Below, one piece after another: positions 15,412 through 24,632 of a DNA stretch of 46,711 nucleotides (positions within the stretch are counted from its first letter, which is position 1; each line of letters begins with the position of its first letter). Both the position numbers and the translations under genes were made by a program. Source of the stretch: JAIOIW01 sp050304175 (GTDB lineage: Bacteria; Pseudomonadota; Alphaproteobacteria; Rhizobiales; Rhizobiaceae); the NCBI GenBank assembly GCA_050304175.1, contig JBNLDE010000159.1, forward strand, positions 1-46,711, in the 5' to 3' direction. Below the pieces are notes generated by a model. The model did not search any database. It worked only from the letters and a program-made list of their open reading frames with translations, and was not told the origin of the DNA.

Positions 15412-16374
15412 ATGGCTGTGACCGCCGTGGCGCAGGAAACTTTGTGCGCCCTGCGTCGCCAGATCGCCCGCATTGAGGGTGTTCCCGCTGCAAGGCTGGA
15501 ACCGCCTGCCGATGCGCGCAGGCCGCAGCCGGCGGATGACGGGGCAACCGTCATCCTGCGCGAAAACGGCTGTGCCGCGTCGTTGCCCGAAGGCATGCGC
15601 ATGGGCGCGGCGCGCGTGATGGCGACCGGTATCCCGGATTTCGACACGCTGCTGGGCGGGGGCCTGCCGCTTGCCGCGCTGAGCGAGATCGTGGCCGCCG
15701 ACACGCGCGACGGCGGTGCGGCGGCCGGCTTTGCGCTGGCGCTTGCCCTGATCGCGATGGCTGATACCGGCGCGCGCGACAGGTTGCTGTTGTGGATTGG
15801 TGAGGCGGAGGCTTTCCGCGAGGCGGGCCGGCCTTATGCGCCCGGCCTGGCCGCCACTTTCGGCCTCGCGCCGCGGCGCCTGCTGTTTGCTCGCGCCCGC
15901 CGGCTCGCCGACGCGCTCTGGATCGCCGAGGAAGCGGGCCGGCTTCCCGCTCTTGGCGCAGTGATCGTGGAAATCCGCGGCAATCCGCACCGCCTCGACC
16001 TCACCGCCACCCGGCGCCTGCACCGCCGCGCCATTCTCGCCGGTCGGCCGGTCCTGCTCGTGCGCCAGGCGGGCATGCCCGAACCGACCGCCGCTCCTGT
16101 TCGCCTGCACGTGACGGCAGCGTCCGCCGCGGAGCGGATGGTCCTCGATCGCCCGCTGCCCGGTTCGATCGGCCGGCCGGCCTTCACGATAACGATCGAC
16201 AAGAGCCCGACCGCCCGGCCCGGCTCGATTGCAATGGAGTGGAATCGCGATGACCAGCGTCTTCAATCCCGCCAGCCGCCGAATCCTGGCCTTGTGGTTT
16301 CCCCGTCTCGACAGCGACCGGGTGCTGCGCCGGCGCCTCGGCCGCGACTGGCGGATGGCCGCCGCGCCGGCTGA
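15412..16374 (+). CDS. imuA: ImuA, RecA-like inducible mutagenesis protein
   Basis: A 320-residue RecA/SulA-like protein, the first gene of the SOS mutagenesis cassette. ImuA helps ImuB and the DnaE2 polymerase carry out translesion synthesis. Seen: an N-terminal LRRQIARIEG segment, a core beginning at TGIPDFDTLLGGGLPLAALSEI that resembles the RecA/SulA core but without a full Walker A motif, and LGAVIVEIRGNPHRLDL in the Walker-B-like position. The coding region runs on to 16374, so its last roughly 41 codons overlap imuB in another frame. Those residues are Arg/Pro-rich and look like frame-shadow sequence. Start ATG at 15412 with a weak ribosome site. Confidence 0.88.
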   Translation: MAVTAVAQETLCALRRQIARIEGVPAARLEPPADARRPQPADDGATVILRENGCAASLPEGMRMGAARVMATGIPDFDTLLGGGLPLAALSEIVAADTRDGGAAAGFALALALIAMADTGARDRLLLWIGEAEAFREAGRPYAPGLAATFGLAPRRLLFARARRLADALWIAEEAGRLPALGAVIVEIRGNPHRLDLTATRRLHRRAILAGRPVLLVRQAGMPEPTAAPVRLHVTAASAAERMVLDRPLPGSIGRPAFTITIDKSPTARPGSIAMEWNRDDQRLQSRQPPNPGLVVSPSRQRPGAAPAPRPRLADGRRAG

Positions 16375-17842
16375 GCGCGCGCCGCTGGTTTTCACCCATC
16401 GTGAAAACAACACCGAACGCGTCGCCGCTTTGTGCGAGACCGCTGGCGGTCTGGGCCTGAAAACCGGCATGGGCCTGGCCGACGCTCGGGCCATGCATCC
16501 TTCGATCGAGGTGGTCGCAAGGGATCCGGACGCCAACCGCGCCATGCTCGAGGGCCTGGCCGATTGGTGCGACCGCTATACACCGCTGGTGGCGATGGAT
16601 GAGCCCGATGGGTTGTTTCTCGATATTTCCGGATGCGCCCACCTGTTCGGTGGCGAAAAGGCGATGCTGGACGATTGCCTGACCCGCCTGTTTCACCAGG
16701 GCTTTGCAGTGTCGGCCGGGCTTGCCTCGACACCGGGCGCCGCCTGGGCCGCCGCGCATCATGGCCATGAACCGGCGATCGAGCCCGGCGCGGAGGCCGA
16801 GGCGCTGGCGCCGATGCCGCTTGCCGCCCTGCGCATCCCGCCTGCGACGCGCGAGGGTCTGCATGCCGTTGGCCTGCGCTGCGCCGGCGCCGTCATCGCC
16901 GCGCCGCGTGCGCCGCTGGCCCGGCGTTTCGGGCGCGACCTGCTGGTGCGTATCGACCAGGCGCTTGGCCGCATCGACGAGCCGGTCTCGCCCCGCCTGC
17001 CCGTCGCCACCCTTTCGGCCGAGCGCAGCCTGACCGAACCGGTCACCGGCACCGAGCAGGTCGAACATCTGGCCGGCATGCTGGCTGCCAGCCTGAAACC
17101 TGCGCTGGAAGAGCGCGGCGAGGGTGCCCGGGCGCTGGAACTGGCCCTGTTCCGGGTCGACGGCGCGGTCGCCCGTATCGCGCTCGGCACCGCCCGGCCG
17201 CTGCGCGACCCGGCACTGGTCCGGCGCCTGTTCCACGAACGTCTCGCCGCGCTCGAAAGCGATCTCGATTCGGGCTTCGGCTTCGAGCTGTTGCGCCTTT
17301 CGGTGCTGGCCTCAGGCCCGTTCGACAGCCGCCAAAGCGATCTGGGCGGCGACAACGGCAAGGTTACCGACAGCGTGGCCGGCTTCGCCGACCGTGTCGC
17401 CGCCCGGTTCGGATCCGGCGGCATCATGGTTCCCGTCGCCGTGGAAAGCCATATTCCCGAACGCGCTGTCGAATATCGTTCATTTATCCCGGACCGGCCG
17501 GCAAATCCGGCTAAGGATTACGATGGCGGGGAGGAGCCGGGCCGGCTCTTGCCCGAACGCCCGATCCGTCTGTTCTCCAATCCCGAACCGGTCGAGGCCG
17601 TTGCCGAGGTGCCGGAAGGCCCGCCCGTAACCTTCCGCTGGCGCCGCGCCCTGCACCGCGTCGCCAAGGCCGAAGGTCCTGAACGCATCGCACCGGAATG
17701 GTGGCGTTCCGAAAATGATGCCGTTCGCGACTATTACCGCATCGAGGACGAGGCGGGCCGGCGCTACTGGCTCTACCGCAGCGGGCTCTATGGCACCGGT
17801 GGCGAGACACCACGCTGGTTCATGCACGGTTTCTTTGCCTGA
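16250..17842 (+). CDS. imuB: ImuB, Y-family polymerase-like hub protein
   Basis: A 530-residue protein related to Y-family (DinB/UmuC) polymerases. In the characterised ImuB proteins the catalytic acidic residues are lost; the protein instead binds the beta clamp and recruits ImuA and DnaE2 to damaged DNA. Visible blocks: RRILALWFPRL at the N terminus, VAMDEPDGLFLDISGCAHLFGGE, LASTPGAAWAAA, a little-finger-like region around residue 240-340, and a C-terminal FRWRRALHRVAKAEGPERIAPEWW segment typical of ImuB. Start: ATG at 16250 (MTSVFNP), inside the end of imuA, which suggests translational coupling. dnaE2 begins 11 bp after its stop. Confidence 0.92.
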   Translation: MTSVFNPASRRILALWFPRLDSDRVLRRRLGRDWRMAAAPAERAPLVFTHRENNTERVAALCETAGGLGLKTGMGLADARAMHPSIEVVARDPDANRAMLEGLADWCDRYTPLVAMDEPDGLFLDISGCAHLFGGEKAMLDDCLTRLFHQGFAVSAGLASTPGAAWAAAHHGHEPAIEPGAEAEALAPMPLAALRIPPATREGLHAVGLRCAGAVIAAPRAPLARRFGRDLLVRIDQALGRIDEPVSPRLPVATLSAERSLTEPVTGTEQVEHLAGMLAASLKPALEERGEGARALELALFRVDGAVARIALGTARPLRDPALVRRLFHERLAALESDLDSGFGFELLRLSVLASGPFDSRQSDLGGDNGKVTDSVAGFADRVAARFGSGGIMVPVAVESHIPERAVEYRSFIPDRPANPAKDYDGGEEPGRLLPERPIRLFSNPEPVEAVAEVPEGPPVTFRWRRALHRVAKAEGPERIAPEWWRSENDAVRDYYRIEDEAGRRYWLYRSGLYGTGGETPRWFMHGFFA

Positions 17843-17853
17843 GGTCCGCGACG

Positions 17854-20800
17854 ATGCCCGCCTATGCCGAATTCGGCTGCCGCTCCAACTTCTCCTTCTT
17901 GGAAGGCGCGTCGCATCCCGAGGAAATCGCCGTCACGGCCGCCCGTCTCGGTCTTGCCGCACTCGGCCTTGCCGACCGCAATACGGTCGCCGGCACGGTG
18001 CGCGCCCACCAGGCGGCGAAGGAAGCGGGACTGGCCTATCATCCGGGTTGTCGGCTTGTGTTTGCCGACGATACCCCGTCGGTGCTCGCCTACCCGCAAA
18101 CCCGCGCCGGCTGGGGCCGGCTCTGCCGCATGCTGACCGCCGCCAACATGCGCGGCGAGAAGGGCGCTCCGGTTCTGCTGCGCGACGATCTGCTGCAATG
18201 GGGCGGGGAAATGTCGCTGGCCGTTCTCGACACCCGCGGCGTCCCGCCCGAGATCCGGATCGGCTTTCTGGAACAGTTGCGCGCCGCCTTCGGAACTGCG
18301 GTACGGCTGGCCGCTGCGCCGGCCTATGACGGAAACGACGCCCACGCCCTCGAGACGGCCGCCACGGTCGCGAGCCGGGCCGGCGTCGCCCTGATGGCGG
18401 TGGCCGACGCAGCCTATCACGACGGCACGCGCCGCGAATTGCAGGATGTACTGACGGCGATTGCCGCCCATGAGCCGGTACAGCGGGCAGGCCTGCGTCT
18501 TGCCGCCAATGGCGAGCGGCATTTACGGGCGCCCGGCGACATGGCGCGGCTTTTCCGCCGCTATCCCGGTGCGCTCGCCGAGACCATTTCCTTTGCCGGC
18601 GAATTGTCCTTTTCGCTCGATCAGCTGCGCTACCAGTATCCCGACGAGCCCAGCGGCTCGAGCGCCAGTCCGCAGGAGGAACTGGCGCGCCTGGCCCGTG
18701 CGGGTGCGCGCAACCGCTACGGCGACAATGTCCCCGGGAAGATCTGGCGCCAGATCGATCACGAGCTCGCCCTGATCGCGGAGCTCGACTATGCGCCCTA
18801 CTTCCTGACCGTCCACGATATCGTGCATTTTGCCCGCTCCAGGGGGATCCTGTGCCAGGGCCGCGGGTCAGCCGCCAATTCCACCGTCTGTTTCTGCATC
18901 GGCATCACCGAAGTCGATCCGGCGCTGACCGATCTTTTGTTCGAACGTTTCATTTCACCGGAGCGGCGCGAGCCGCCCGATATCGATGTCGATTTCGAGC
19001 ACGAGCGCCGCGAGGAGGTGATCCAGTACATTTACGAGAAATACGGCCGCGATCGTGCCGGCCTGACCGCGACCGTCATCACCTATCGCGCCCGTTCCGC
19101 CGGCCGCGAGGTCGGCAAGGCGATGGGCCTTTCCGCCGACGTCATCCAGGCGATATCGGGATCGGTCTGGGGCTGGTCGTCGGCCGATCTCGGCGAGCGC
19201 GAAGCAAAAGCCGCCGGCCTCGACACCACCGATCCGCTCACCACCCACGTGCTGCGGCTGGCCAGCGAAATCATCGGCTTTCCCCGTCATCTGTCCCAGC
19301 ATGTCGGGGGATTCGTCATCACCCGGGACCGGCTCGACGAGGTGGTGCCGGTTACCAGGTCGGCCATGCCCGACCGCTCGATGGTGGAATGGGACAAGGA
19401 CGATCTCGATGCGCTCGGTATCCTCAAGATCGACATTCTCGCGCTCGGCATGCTGTCATGCCTGCGCCGCGGATTCGACCTGCTGGAAGCCCATTACGGC
19501 GAGAAGCTGACGCTGGCGACCATTCCCAAGGAGGAGCGCGAGGTCTACGACATGATCTGCCGCGCCGACACCATTGGCGTGTTCCAGATCGAAAGCCGCG
19601 CCCAGATGACCATGCTGCCGCGGCTTCGCCCGCGCGCCTTCTACGATTTGGTGATCGAGGTCGCCATCGTCCGGCCGGGGCCAATCCAGGGCGACATGGT
19701 CCATCCCTATCTGCGCCGCCGTCAGGGCAAGGAGGCGGTTTCCTATCCCAGCCGCGAACTGGAGGCCGTGCTTGGCAAGACGCTCGGTGTACCGCTGTTC
19801 CAGGAACAGGCGATGAAAATCGCCATTGTCGCGGCAGGCTTTTCGCCGGGCGAGGCCGACCGCTTGCGCCGTGCCATGGCCACCTTCCGCCGTGTCGGCA
19901 CGATCCACACCTTCCAGACGAAGATGATCGACGGCATGGTCGCCAATGGCTACGAGGCCGAATTCGCCGAGCGCTGCTTCCGCCAGATCGAAGGTTTCGG
20001 CGAATACGGTTTCCCCGAGAGCCACGCCGCCGCGTTCGCCCTTCTGGTCTATGCCTCATGCTGGATGAAAGCCCATTATCCGGACGTGTTCTGCGCCGCG
20101 ATCCTCAATGCCCAGCCAATGGGCTTCTACGCGCCGGCGCAATTGGTGCGCGATGCCCGCGACCACGGCGTCGAGATCCGTCCACCCGACATCAACCATT
20201 CACTCTGGGATTCCACCCTTGAAGAGGGAACTTACAACCCCCGCGCGATCGCGCCGCGCCACGGAGACATGCAAGAGGTCATTCACACCCGACGCGCAGT
20301 CCGTCTCGGCTTTCGCCGCATCAAGGGCCTGCGCGAAGCCGATGTCGAGCGCCTCGTTGCAGCCCGTGGCCGGGGTTACGATTCGGTGCGCGACCTGTGG
20401 CTGCGTTCGGGCCTCGGCCCGGCGGTCATGGCCCGGCTGGCCGAGGCCGACGCCTTTCGCTCGATCGGCCTGGACCGGCGCGATGCGCTCTGGGCCGCCA
20501 AGGCACTTGATGGCGACACCGCCGCCGAGCACCTGCCGCTGTTCGACCGCCCGGAGGTCGAACTGCGTGAAAACGAACCGGACGCGCATCTGCCGCCAAT
20601 GCCGGTCGGCGAGCATGTCATTCACGATTACCGCACCTTGTCGCTGTCGCTGAAGGCGCATCCGGTTTGCTTCCTGCGCGCCGCGCTTGAACGCGATCGC
20701 GTCATGCCCAACGCAATGCTCGACACATTGCCCGACGGCCGCAACGTGACGGTGGCCGGCCTCGTTCTGGTGCGTCAGCGTCCAGGCTCGGCCAAGGGCG

Positions 20801-21192
20801 TCATCTTCATGACCATCGAGGACGAGGGCGGCGTGGCCAACATCATTGTCTGGCCGAAGGTGTTCGAGCGGTTCCGCGCCATCGTGCTCGGCAGCCGCAT
20901 GGTGCGGGTGCGCGGCCGGCTGCAATCGGAATCCGGCGTCATCCACATCGTCGCACGCGAGATCGAGAACCTGACGCCTTGGCTGGCCGAACTCTCGGAG
21001 GAAGCGGCCGCCATGGGCGGGCTCGCCAATGCCGACGAGGTCCGTCGCCCGGTCGCCGAACAGCGCGCCCGCATCAAGCCGGCCTCCCGCGCGGCCGCGC
21101 TGATGAAGGAAGTTCCCGGTCTGAAGGAAGACTATATGCGTCTGGCCAAATCAGCCGGCTCGGTCATGCCGAAAGGCCGAAATTTTCACTGA
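17854..21192 (+). CDS. dnaE2: Error-prone DNA polymerase III alpha subunit
   Basis: A 1112-residue C-family DNA polymerase, the catalytic subunit of the ImuABC translesion system responsible for damage-induced mutagenesis. Order of parts: N-terminal PHP domain (YAEFGCRSNFSFLEGAS, residues 2-18), palm with the catalytic aspartates in PDIDVDFEH (Asp376 and Asp378), a fingers/helix-hairpin-helix region, and an OB-fold near residue 960-1060 (VTVAGLVLVRQRPGSAKGV). Length about 1080-1110 and the first-gene neighbours imuA-imuB distinguish DnaE2 from the replicative DnaE1. It starts at ATG 17854, 11 bp after imuB. Its stop overlaps the convergent TetR gene by 7 bp. Confidence 0.96.
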   Translation: MPAYAEFGCRSNFSFLEGASHPEEIAVTAARLGLAALGLADRNTVAGTVRAHQAAKEAGLAYHPGCRLVFADDTPSVLAYPQTRAGWGRLCRMLTAANMRGEKGAPVLLRDDLLQWGGEMSLAVLDTRGVPPEIRIGFLEQLRAAFGTAVRLAAAPAYDGNDAHALETAATVASRAGVALMAVADAAYHDGTRRELQDVLTAIAAHEPVQRAGLRLAANGERHLRAPGDMARLFRRYPGALAETISFAGELSFSLDQLRYQYPDEPSGSSASPQEELARLARAGARNRYGDNVPGKIWRQIDHELALIAELDYAPYFLTVHDIVHFARSRGILCQGRGSAANSTVCFCIGITEVDPALTDLLFERFISPERREPPDIDVDFEHERREEVIQYIYEKYGRDRAGLTATVITYRARSAGREVGKAMGLSADVIQAISGSVWGWSSADLGEREAKAAGLDTTDPLTTHVLRLASEIIGFPRHLSQHVGGFVITRDRLDEVVPVTRSAMPDRSMVEWDKDDLDALGILKIDILALGMLSCLRRGFDLLEAHYGEKLTLATIPKEEREVYDMICRADTIGVFQIESRAQMTMLPRLRPRAFYDLVIEVAIVRPGPIQGDMVHPYLRRRQGKEAVSYPSRELEAVLGKTLGVPLFQEQAMKIAIVAAGFSPGEADRLRRAMATFRRVGTIHTFQTKMIDGMVANGYEAEFAERCFRQIEGFGEYGFPESHAAAFALLVYASCWMKAHYPDVFCAAILNAQPMGFYAPAQLVRDARDHGVEIRPPDINHSLWDSTLEEGTYNPRAIAPRHGDMQEVIHTRRAVRLGFRRIKGLREADVERLVAARGRGYDSVRDLWLRSGLGPAVMARLAEADAFRSIGLDRRDALWAAKALDGDTAAEHLPLFDRPEVELRENEPDAHLPPMPVGEHVIHDYRTLSLSLKAHPVCFLRAALERDRVMPNAMLDTLPDGRNVTVAGLVLVRQRPGSAKGVIFMTIEDEGGVANIIVWPKVFERFRAIVLGSRMVRVRGRLQSESGVIHIVAREIENLTPWLAELSEEAAAMGGLANADEVRRPVAEQRARIKPASRAAALMKEVPGLKEDYMRLAKSAGSVMPKGRNFH

Positions 21193-21779
21193 TGCCGCGC
21201 CGGCGCGACCATCGTTTGCTCCATTCGCCGGAAGCTTTCGGCCAGCACGGTCGCATCCTGCAGCGCATGCGCCAGCGCGATGCCGCCCTGCCATTCAGCG
21301 ATCGCCGCCCGCGCCTGACCCAGCGCCAATGCCGGACGAAGCCCAGTGCGCCCAAGTTCGCGAGCAATGAAGCCCGTCAGCAGCGCGAAACTTTCCGCCG
21401 CCCGTTTTGATGCTGCCGGTTCCTCGCCGCGGAAATCGCGAATGCAAAGCGCGATCGGGCATCCGTGCTCCACGCGCGATCGCAGGCTGCGCGCAAGCCG
21501 TTCGGCCAGCGCGAGCAGGCGTTTCCTTGGCTCCGCATGCTCCGTCGATATGGCGTTTACCATCGCCTCGGTTTCGCCGACGAAGATATCGGCAACCGCC
21601 ATCGCGAAATCGCCCTTCGTCTTGAAATAATAGTAGACGTTGCCCGCCGGTATCTGCGCGCGCGCGGCGATTTCCGCGATGCTGGTCGCCGCATATCCGC
21701 GGGTCCAGAACAGCTCGGCCGCGGCGGCGGCCAGCGCGTCGCGTTTTTCCTTGCCTGCTCCGCCGGCAGTCCGCGCCAT
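21186..21779 (-). CDS. TetR/AcrR-family transcriptional regulator
   Basis: A 197-residue one-component repressor. The N-terminal helix-turn-helix spans about residues 12-58 with AAAELFWTRGYAATSIAEIAARAQIPAGNVYYYFKTKGDF, shown here in parts: ELFWTRGYAATSIAEIA and GNVYYYFKTK. The C-terminal ligand domain resembles the TetR_C group seen in AcuR/NemR-like regulators (GCPIALCIRDF, QGGIALAHALQD). It has a cysteine at GCPIAL that could sense electrophiles, which is speculation. Start ATG at 21779; longer in-frame sequence upstream lacks similarity. No divergent target gene is apparent, so its regulon is unknown. Its 3' end overlaps that of dnaE2. Confidence 0.88.
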   Translation of the reverse strand: MARTAGGAGKEKRDALAAAAAELFWTRGYAATSIAEIAARAQIPAGNVYYYFKTKGDFAMAVADIFVGETEAMVNAISTEHAEPRKRLLALAERLARSLRSRVEHGCPIALCIRDFRGEEPAASKRAAESFALLTGFIARELGRTGLRPALALGQARAAIAEWQGGIALAHALQDATVLAESFRRMEQTMVAPARHQ

Positions 21780-21846
21780 ATGTGACCCCGTCAGCCCGTC
21801 CGGCTCGCCGGCCGGAATCTCGTGTGAATCCTTGCCAGTCCGGCGT

Positions 21847-22044
21847 TCAATCCTCCAGTGGCCTGGCCTCCGAAGGCAGGAGGATCGGAACGCCGCCACG
21901 TACCGGATAAGCCAGCCGCGCCGATTTGGAGATCAGTTCGCTGCGCTCCGCATCATAAGTCAGCGGGCCCTTGGTCAGCGGACAAGCGAGAAGCTCCAGC
22001 ATGCGCGGATCGACCTGCATGCGTCGTTGCGCGGTGTCGTCCAT
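21847..22044 (-). CDS. Trm112-family (UPF0434) small protein
   Basis: A 65-residue protein of the Trm112/YcaR family. The core is DPRMLELLACPLTKGPLTYD and then SARLAYPVRGGVPILLP; eukaryotic Trm112 activates methyltransferases, while the bacterial role is mostly unknown. Only one Cys of the usual zinc-ribbon type is seen. Start: ATG at 22044 with AGGAA 8 bases upstream, preferred over in-frame ATGs at 22062 and 22086. It follows the LON-domain gene on the same strand (78-bp gap), a pairing common in rhizobia. Confidence 0.85.
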   Translation of the reverse strand: MDDTAQRRMQVDPRMLELLACPLTKGPLTYDAERSELISKSARLAYPVRGGVPILLPSEARPLED

Positions 22045-22122
22045 GGTTCCGGTTTCCTGCATTGATCCGGCCTCTATCATAGCCACGAAGCCGTGGTCTG
22101 GCCACCGGCCCGGCTTGCCATC

Positions 22123-22791
22123 CTACTGAAGGTTCGACGATGTTTCGTCGTCGCGGGCCAGCGAGATTTCCGTAATCGCGATCAGCGTATCGGCCCGCGT
22201 CTTGAGATCGGGCGCTTCGAGCAGCGCCTGTTTTTCTGCCGGGCCATAGGGAGACATCATCGACAGCGCGTTGACCAGTGTCGCATTCTCGGCCTTGGAA
22301 ACGCTGTCCCAGTCCGCCTCCATATCGTTGGCTTCCAGATAGGCGCGAAATGCCTCGAGCAGGCCTTTCCGGTCGACTTCGTCACCGCCCTTTTCGGGGT
22401 CGAGATCCATAAGGAAATGCGTAATCCGCGCCTGCCGGTACGGTGTTTTGGCCTGGAGTTCCTCGATGACCCGGAACCGTGTGACGCCTTCCAGATTGAT
22501 GATGTAGCGCCCGTCGCCGGATTCCGCGAACGACGTGACCCGACCCATGCAGCCCACTTCGCACAGGCCCGGCTCGCCATCGGCGCGGCAGGCACCGTCC
22601 AGCGACGGCTGCACCATGCCGATGTGCCGGCCGTGCGCCAGCACGTCGTCGATCATGGTCAGGTAGCGGGGTTCGAAAATGTTCAGCGGCATGCGTCCGC
22701 CCGGCAGCAGAAGCGCCGCCGACAACGGAAAGATCGGAACGATGGCGGGCAAATCCCGCTCGGTCCTGTAATGGGCGTTTCCTGCTTGCAC
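22123..22791 (-). CDS. LON substrate-binding domain protein
   Basis: A 222-residue protein consisting of the N-terminal (substrate-binding) domain of Lon protease without the AAA+ or protease parts. Typical blocks: VPIFPLSAALLLPGGRMPLNIFEPRYLTMIDD, seen as IFPLSAALLLPGG and LNIFEPRYLTM; then IGMVQP, LCEVGCMGRVTSF and DGRYIINLEGVTRFRV. Such stand-alone proteins are widespread in alphaproteobacteria; function unknown, perhaps adaptor-like. Start: GTG at 22791 with AGGGA 8 bases upstream. It sits between the Trm112-like and CnoX-like genes on the same strand. Confidence 0.9.
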   Translation of the reverse strand: MQAGNAHYRTERDLPAIVPIFPLSAALLLPGGRMPLNIFEPRYLTMIDDVLAHGRHIGMVQPSLDGACRADGEPGLCEVGCMGRVTSFAESGDGRYIINLEGVTRFRVIEELQAKTPYRQARITHFLMDLDPEKGGDEVDRKGLLEAFRAYLEANDMEADWDSVSKAENATLVNALSMMSPYGPAEKQALLEAPDLKTRADTLIAITEISLARDDETSSNLQ

Positions 22792-22868
22792 TTTTAAGGT
22801 CCCTGAAACGCTCCTAACATGGCGCGCCAGCCATCGTTCTCAAGGCCGTTCGCGGAAATTTCGCGACA

Positions 22869-23837
22869 TCAGGAGAACAGCAGCGAAGAAAGTTTGCGCC
22901 GAACCGATAAAGTGACCGGATCGGCCATGCCCCAGGCTTCGAAAAACTGCAGCAGCTGGTTGCGCGCCGCGTCGTCGTTCCAGTGCCGTTCGTTCTGGAT
23001 GATGGCGAGCAGGTGATCTGCCGCCTTCTCGCGTTCGCCGCGCGCATTTTCGATCTTTGCCAGGTCGAGGCGGGCGGCATGGTCCTTCGGATTGTCGGCA
23101 AGCCGGCGGGCCAGCTCCATCGGATCGCCAAGTTCGGCGACTTCTTGATCGAGCGCCATCCGTGCCTTCAGCGCCGTGATGGCCTCGGTCGTGTCCTTGC
23201 CCTCCGGCACGCGTCCCAGCAATTCGACAGCCTGATCCCGCTCGCCATTGTCGTAGAGCATCGTCGCCACGGCGCCGAGCGCATCCGCGTTTTCGGGATC
23301 CTGGCCAAGGATCGCGGTATAGATCTGCATCGCCGATTGCGTGTCGCCGCGCTCCACCGCCTCCGCCGCCGCTGCCAGTGCATCGGCAACCGGGTCGGAT
23401 TGCGCGGCACCCGCGACCTTGTCGACAAAGGCCTTGATTTGCGATTCAGGTTGCGCGCCCATGAATCCGTCGAAAGGCTGCCCGTCCTTGAACGCGATGA
23501 CCGCTGGGATCGACTGGATCCCGAGCTGCCCAGGGATTGCCGGATGGTCGTCGATGTTCATTTTGACGAGTTTTACGCGGCCGCGCGATTCCCTGACCAC
23601 TTTTTCCAGCGCCGGCGCAAGTTGCCGGCATGGACCGCACCAGGGCGCCCAGAAATCGACCAGAACCGGCTGTTTGCGCGATTCCTCGATCACATCGGCG
23701 GCAAACCCGGATGTCGTCGTGTCCTTGATCGGATCTCCGCCGCCGGCTTGACCGTTCGGTGCAGCCTGCGCCTGGTCGCCATATTGCATTGACGTCGCGT
23801 ATCCGCCCGAGCTGGGCTGGTAGGGATTATCACTCAT
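22869..23837 (-). CDS. CnoX-like thioredoxin with TPR-type C-terminal domain (YbbN family)
   Basis: A 322-residue co-chaperone-like protein. A poorly ordered N-terminal tail (about 40 residues) precedes a thioredoxin domain with an intact WCGPC active site (Cys67 and Cys70), followed by TPR-like helical repeats (VERGDTQSAMQIYTAILGQDPENADALG). In E. coli CnoX (YbbN) the active site is degenerate and the protein is a holdase for chlorinated proteins. Alphaproteobacterial members keep CGPC and also have oxidoreductase activity. Start: ATG at 23837 (MSDNPYQPSS), chosen because upstream residues are basic and unrelated; GGAG lies upstream. Confidence 0.92.
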   Translation of the reverse strand: MSDNPYQPSSGGYATSMQYGDQAQAAPNGQAGGGDPIKDTTTSGFAADVIEESRKQPVLVDFWAPWCGPCRQLAPALEKVVRESRGRVKLVKMNIDDHPAIPGQLGIQSIPAVIAFKDGQPFDGFMGAQPESQIKAFVDKVAGAAQSDPVADALAAAAEAVERGDTQSAMQIYTAILGQDPENADALGAVATMLYDNGERDQAVELLGRVPEGKDTTEAITALKARMALDQEVAELGDPMELARRLADNPKDHAARLDLAKIENARGEREKAADHLLAIIQNERHWNDDAARNQLLQFFEAWGMADPVTLSVRRKLSSLLFS

Positions 23838-23897
23838 GATGTGTCTCCGCTTTCCCCGCGGCATCGGCGCGCAGTGGTTTGGCTTCTAAATCGGCGA

Positions 23898-24395
23898 TCA
23901 GTCCGTCAGTTTCAAGATGTTGGCCTCGTGCCCCGTCGCCTTGACGAAGCGGATCAGGTCGTCGCGCCTGATCGTAGAGGTGGCATCGTTGGTCAACGGG
24001 TGGCAATTGATGAACTCGTGCTCCATCAGATCGGCATCGAGGAAGATTTTTACCCGATTGTCAGTGTCATTCAAAATGCCGAAAGCCGTCACCGCCCCGG
24101 GAACAACGCCGAGATATTCCATCAACCGGTCCGGCTTGCCGAAAGATACGCGCCCGGAAGCGCCGATCCGGCGATGGATCTGTTTCAGGTCGACCTCGGC
24201 TTCCTCGTCGACGGTCAGGAGAAAGAAATTGTCTTTCTTGTCCTTGAGAAACAGGTTCTTCGTGTGCCCGCCCACAATCTCGCCGCGCAGCGCCTGCGAA
24301 TCGGCCACGGTGTAAAGCGGCGGATGGCGGACCGTTGTCACTGATATGCCCAGGCCTTCGAGGAAGGCAAAAAGCGCGTTCGACGGATCCGACAT
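23898..24395 (-). CDS. proX: Prolyl-tRNA editing protein (ProX/YbaK-type deacylase)
   Basis: A 165-residue free-standing editing domain of the YbaK/ProX superfamily that hydrolyses misacylated Ala- or Cys-tRNA(Pro). Motifs: HPPLYTVADSQALRGEIVG, the KNLFLKDKKDNFFLLTVDEEAEVDLK core with the conserved lysine, and SFGKPDRLMEYLGVVPGAVTAFGILND. This pattern matches the ProXp-ala group typical of alphaproteobacteria, whose prolyl-tRNA synthetase lacks its own editing insert. Start ATG at 24395. It follows on the same strand as cnoX (60-bp gap). Confidence 0.93.
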   Translation of the reverse strand: MSDPSNALFAFLEGLGISVTTVRHPPLYTVADSQALRGEIVGGHTKNLFLKDKKDNFFLLTVDEEAEVDLKQIHRRIGASGRVSFGKPDRLMEYLGVVPGAVTAFGILNDTDNRVKIFLDADLMEHEFINCHPLTNDATSTIRRDDLIRFVKATGHEANILKLTD

Positions 24396-24553
24396 GCCGC
24401 ATTCTTCTGTCTGTTGGTGAATTGTATGCAGTTTTCGGCCAATTGCGCCTTGAAGGCAAGACCCGCAACTTCCATTTACGAGCGCTAATTGCGCCCCGCG
24501 GATCAGGTTTGCGGAGGGTCGTGGAAGTGATGTCGGAATCCGTGTTTTCCCTG

Positions 24554-24584
24554 TTGCATTCCGTCTTTTCTTCGGCCATATAGG
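24554..24584 (+). promoter_or_regulatory. Possible tRNA-Gly promoter
   Basis: TTGCAT (24554-24559) and TATAGG (24579-24584), spaced 19 bases, lie about 50 bases before the tRNA. The bases after the -10 are GC-rich (CGCGGC), a discriminator typical of stringently controlled stable-RNA promoters. Spacing is longer than ideal, so this is tentative. Confidence 0.4.
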
Positions 24585-24632
24585 CGCGGCTTGCGGCGCG
24601 GCGCGTCGCGGGAGACGGGTTTTCCGTCATGA

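Noticed and set aside
18852..20222. Long alternative frame inside dnaE2
   Set aside because: Runs within dnaE2 in another frame and has no family signature.
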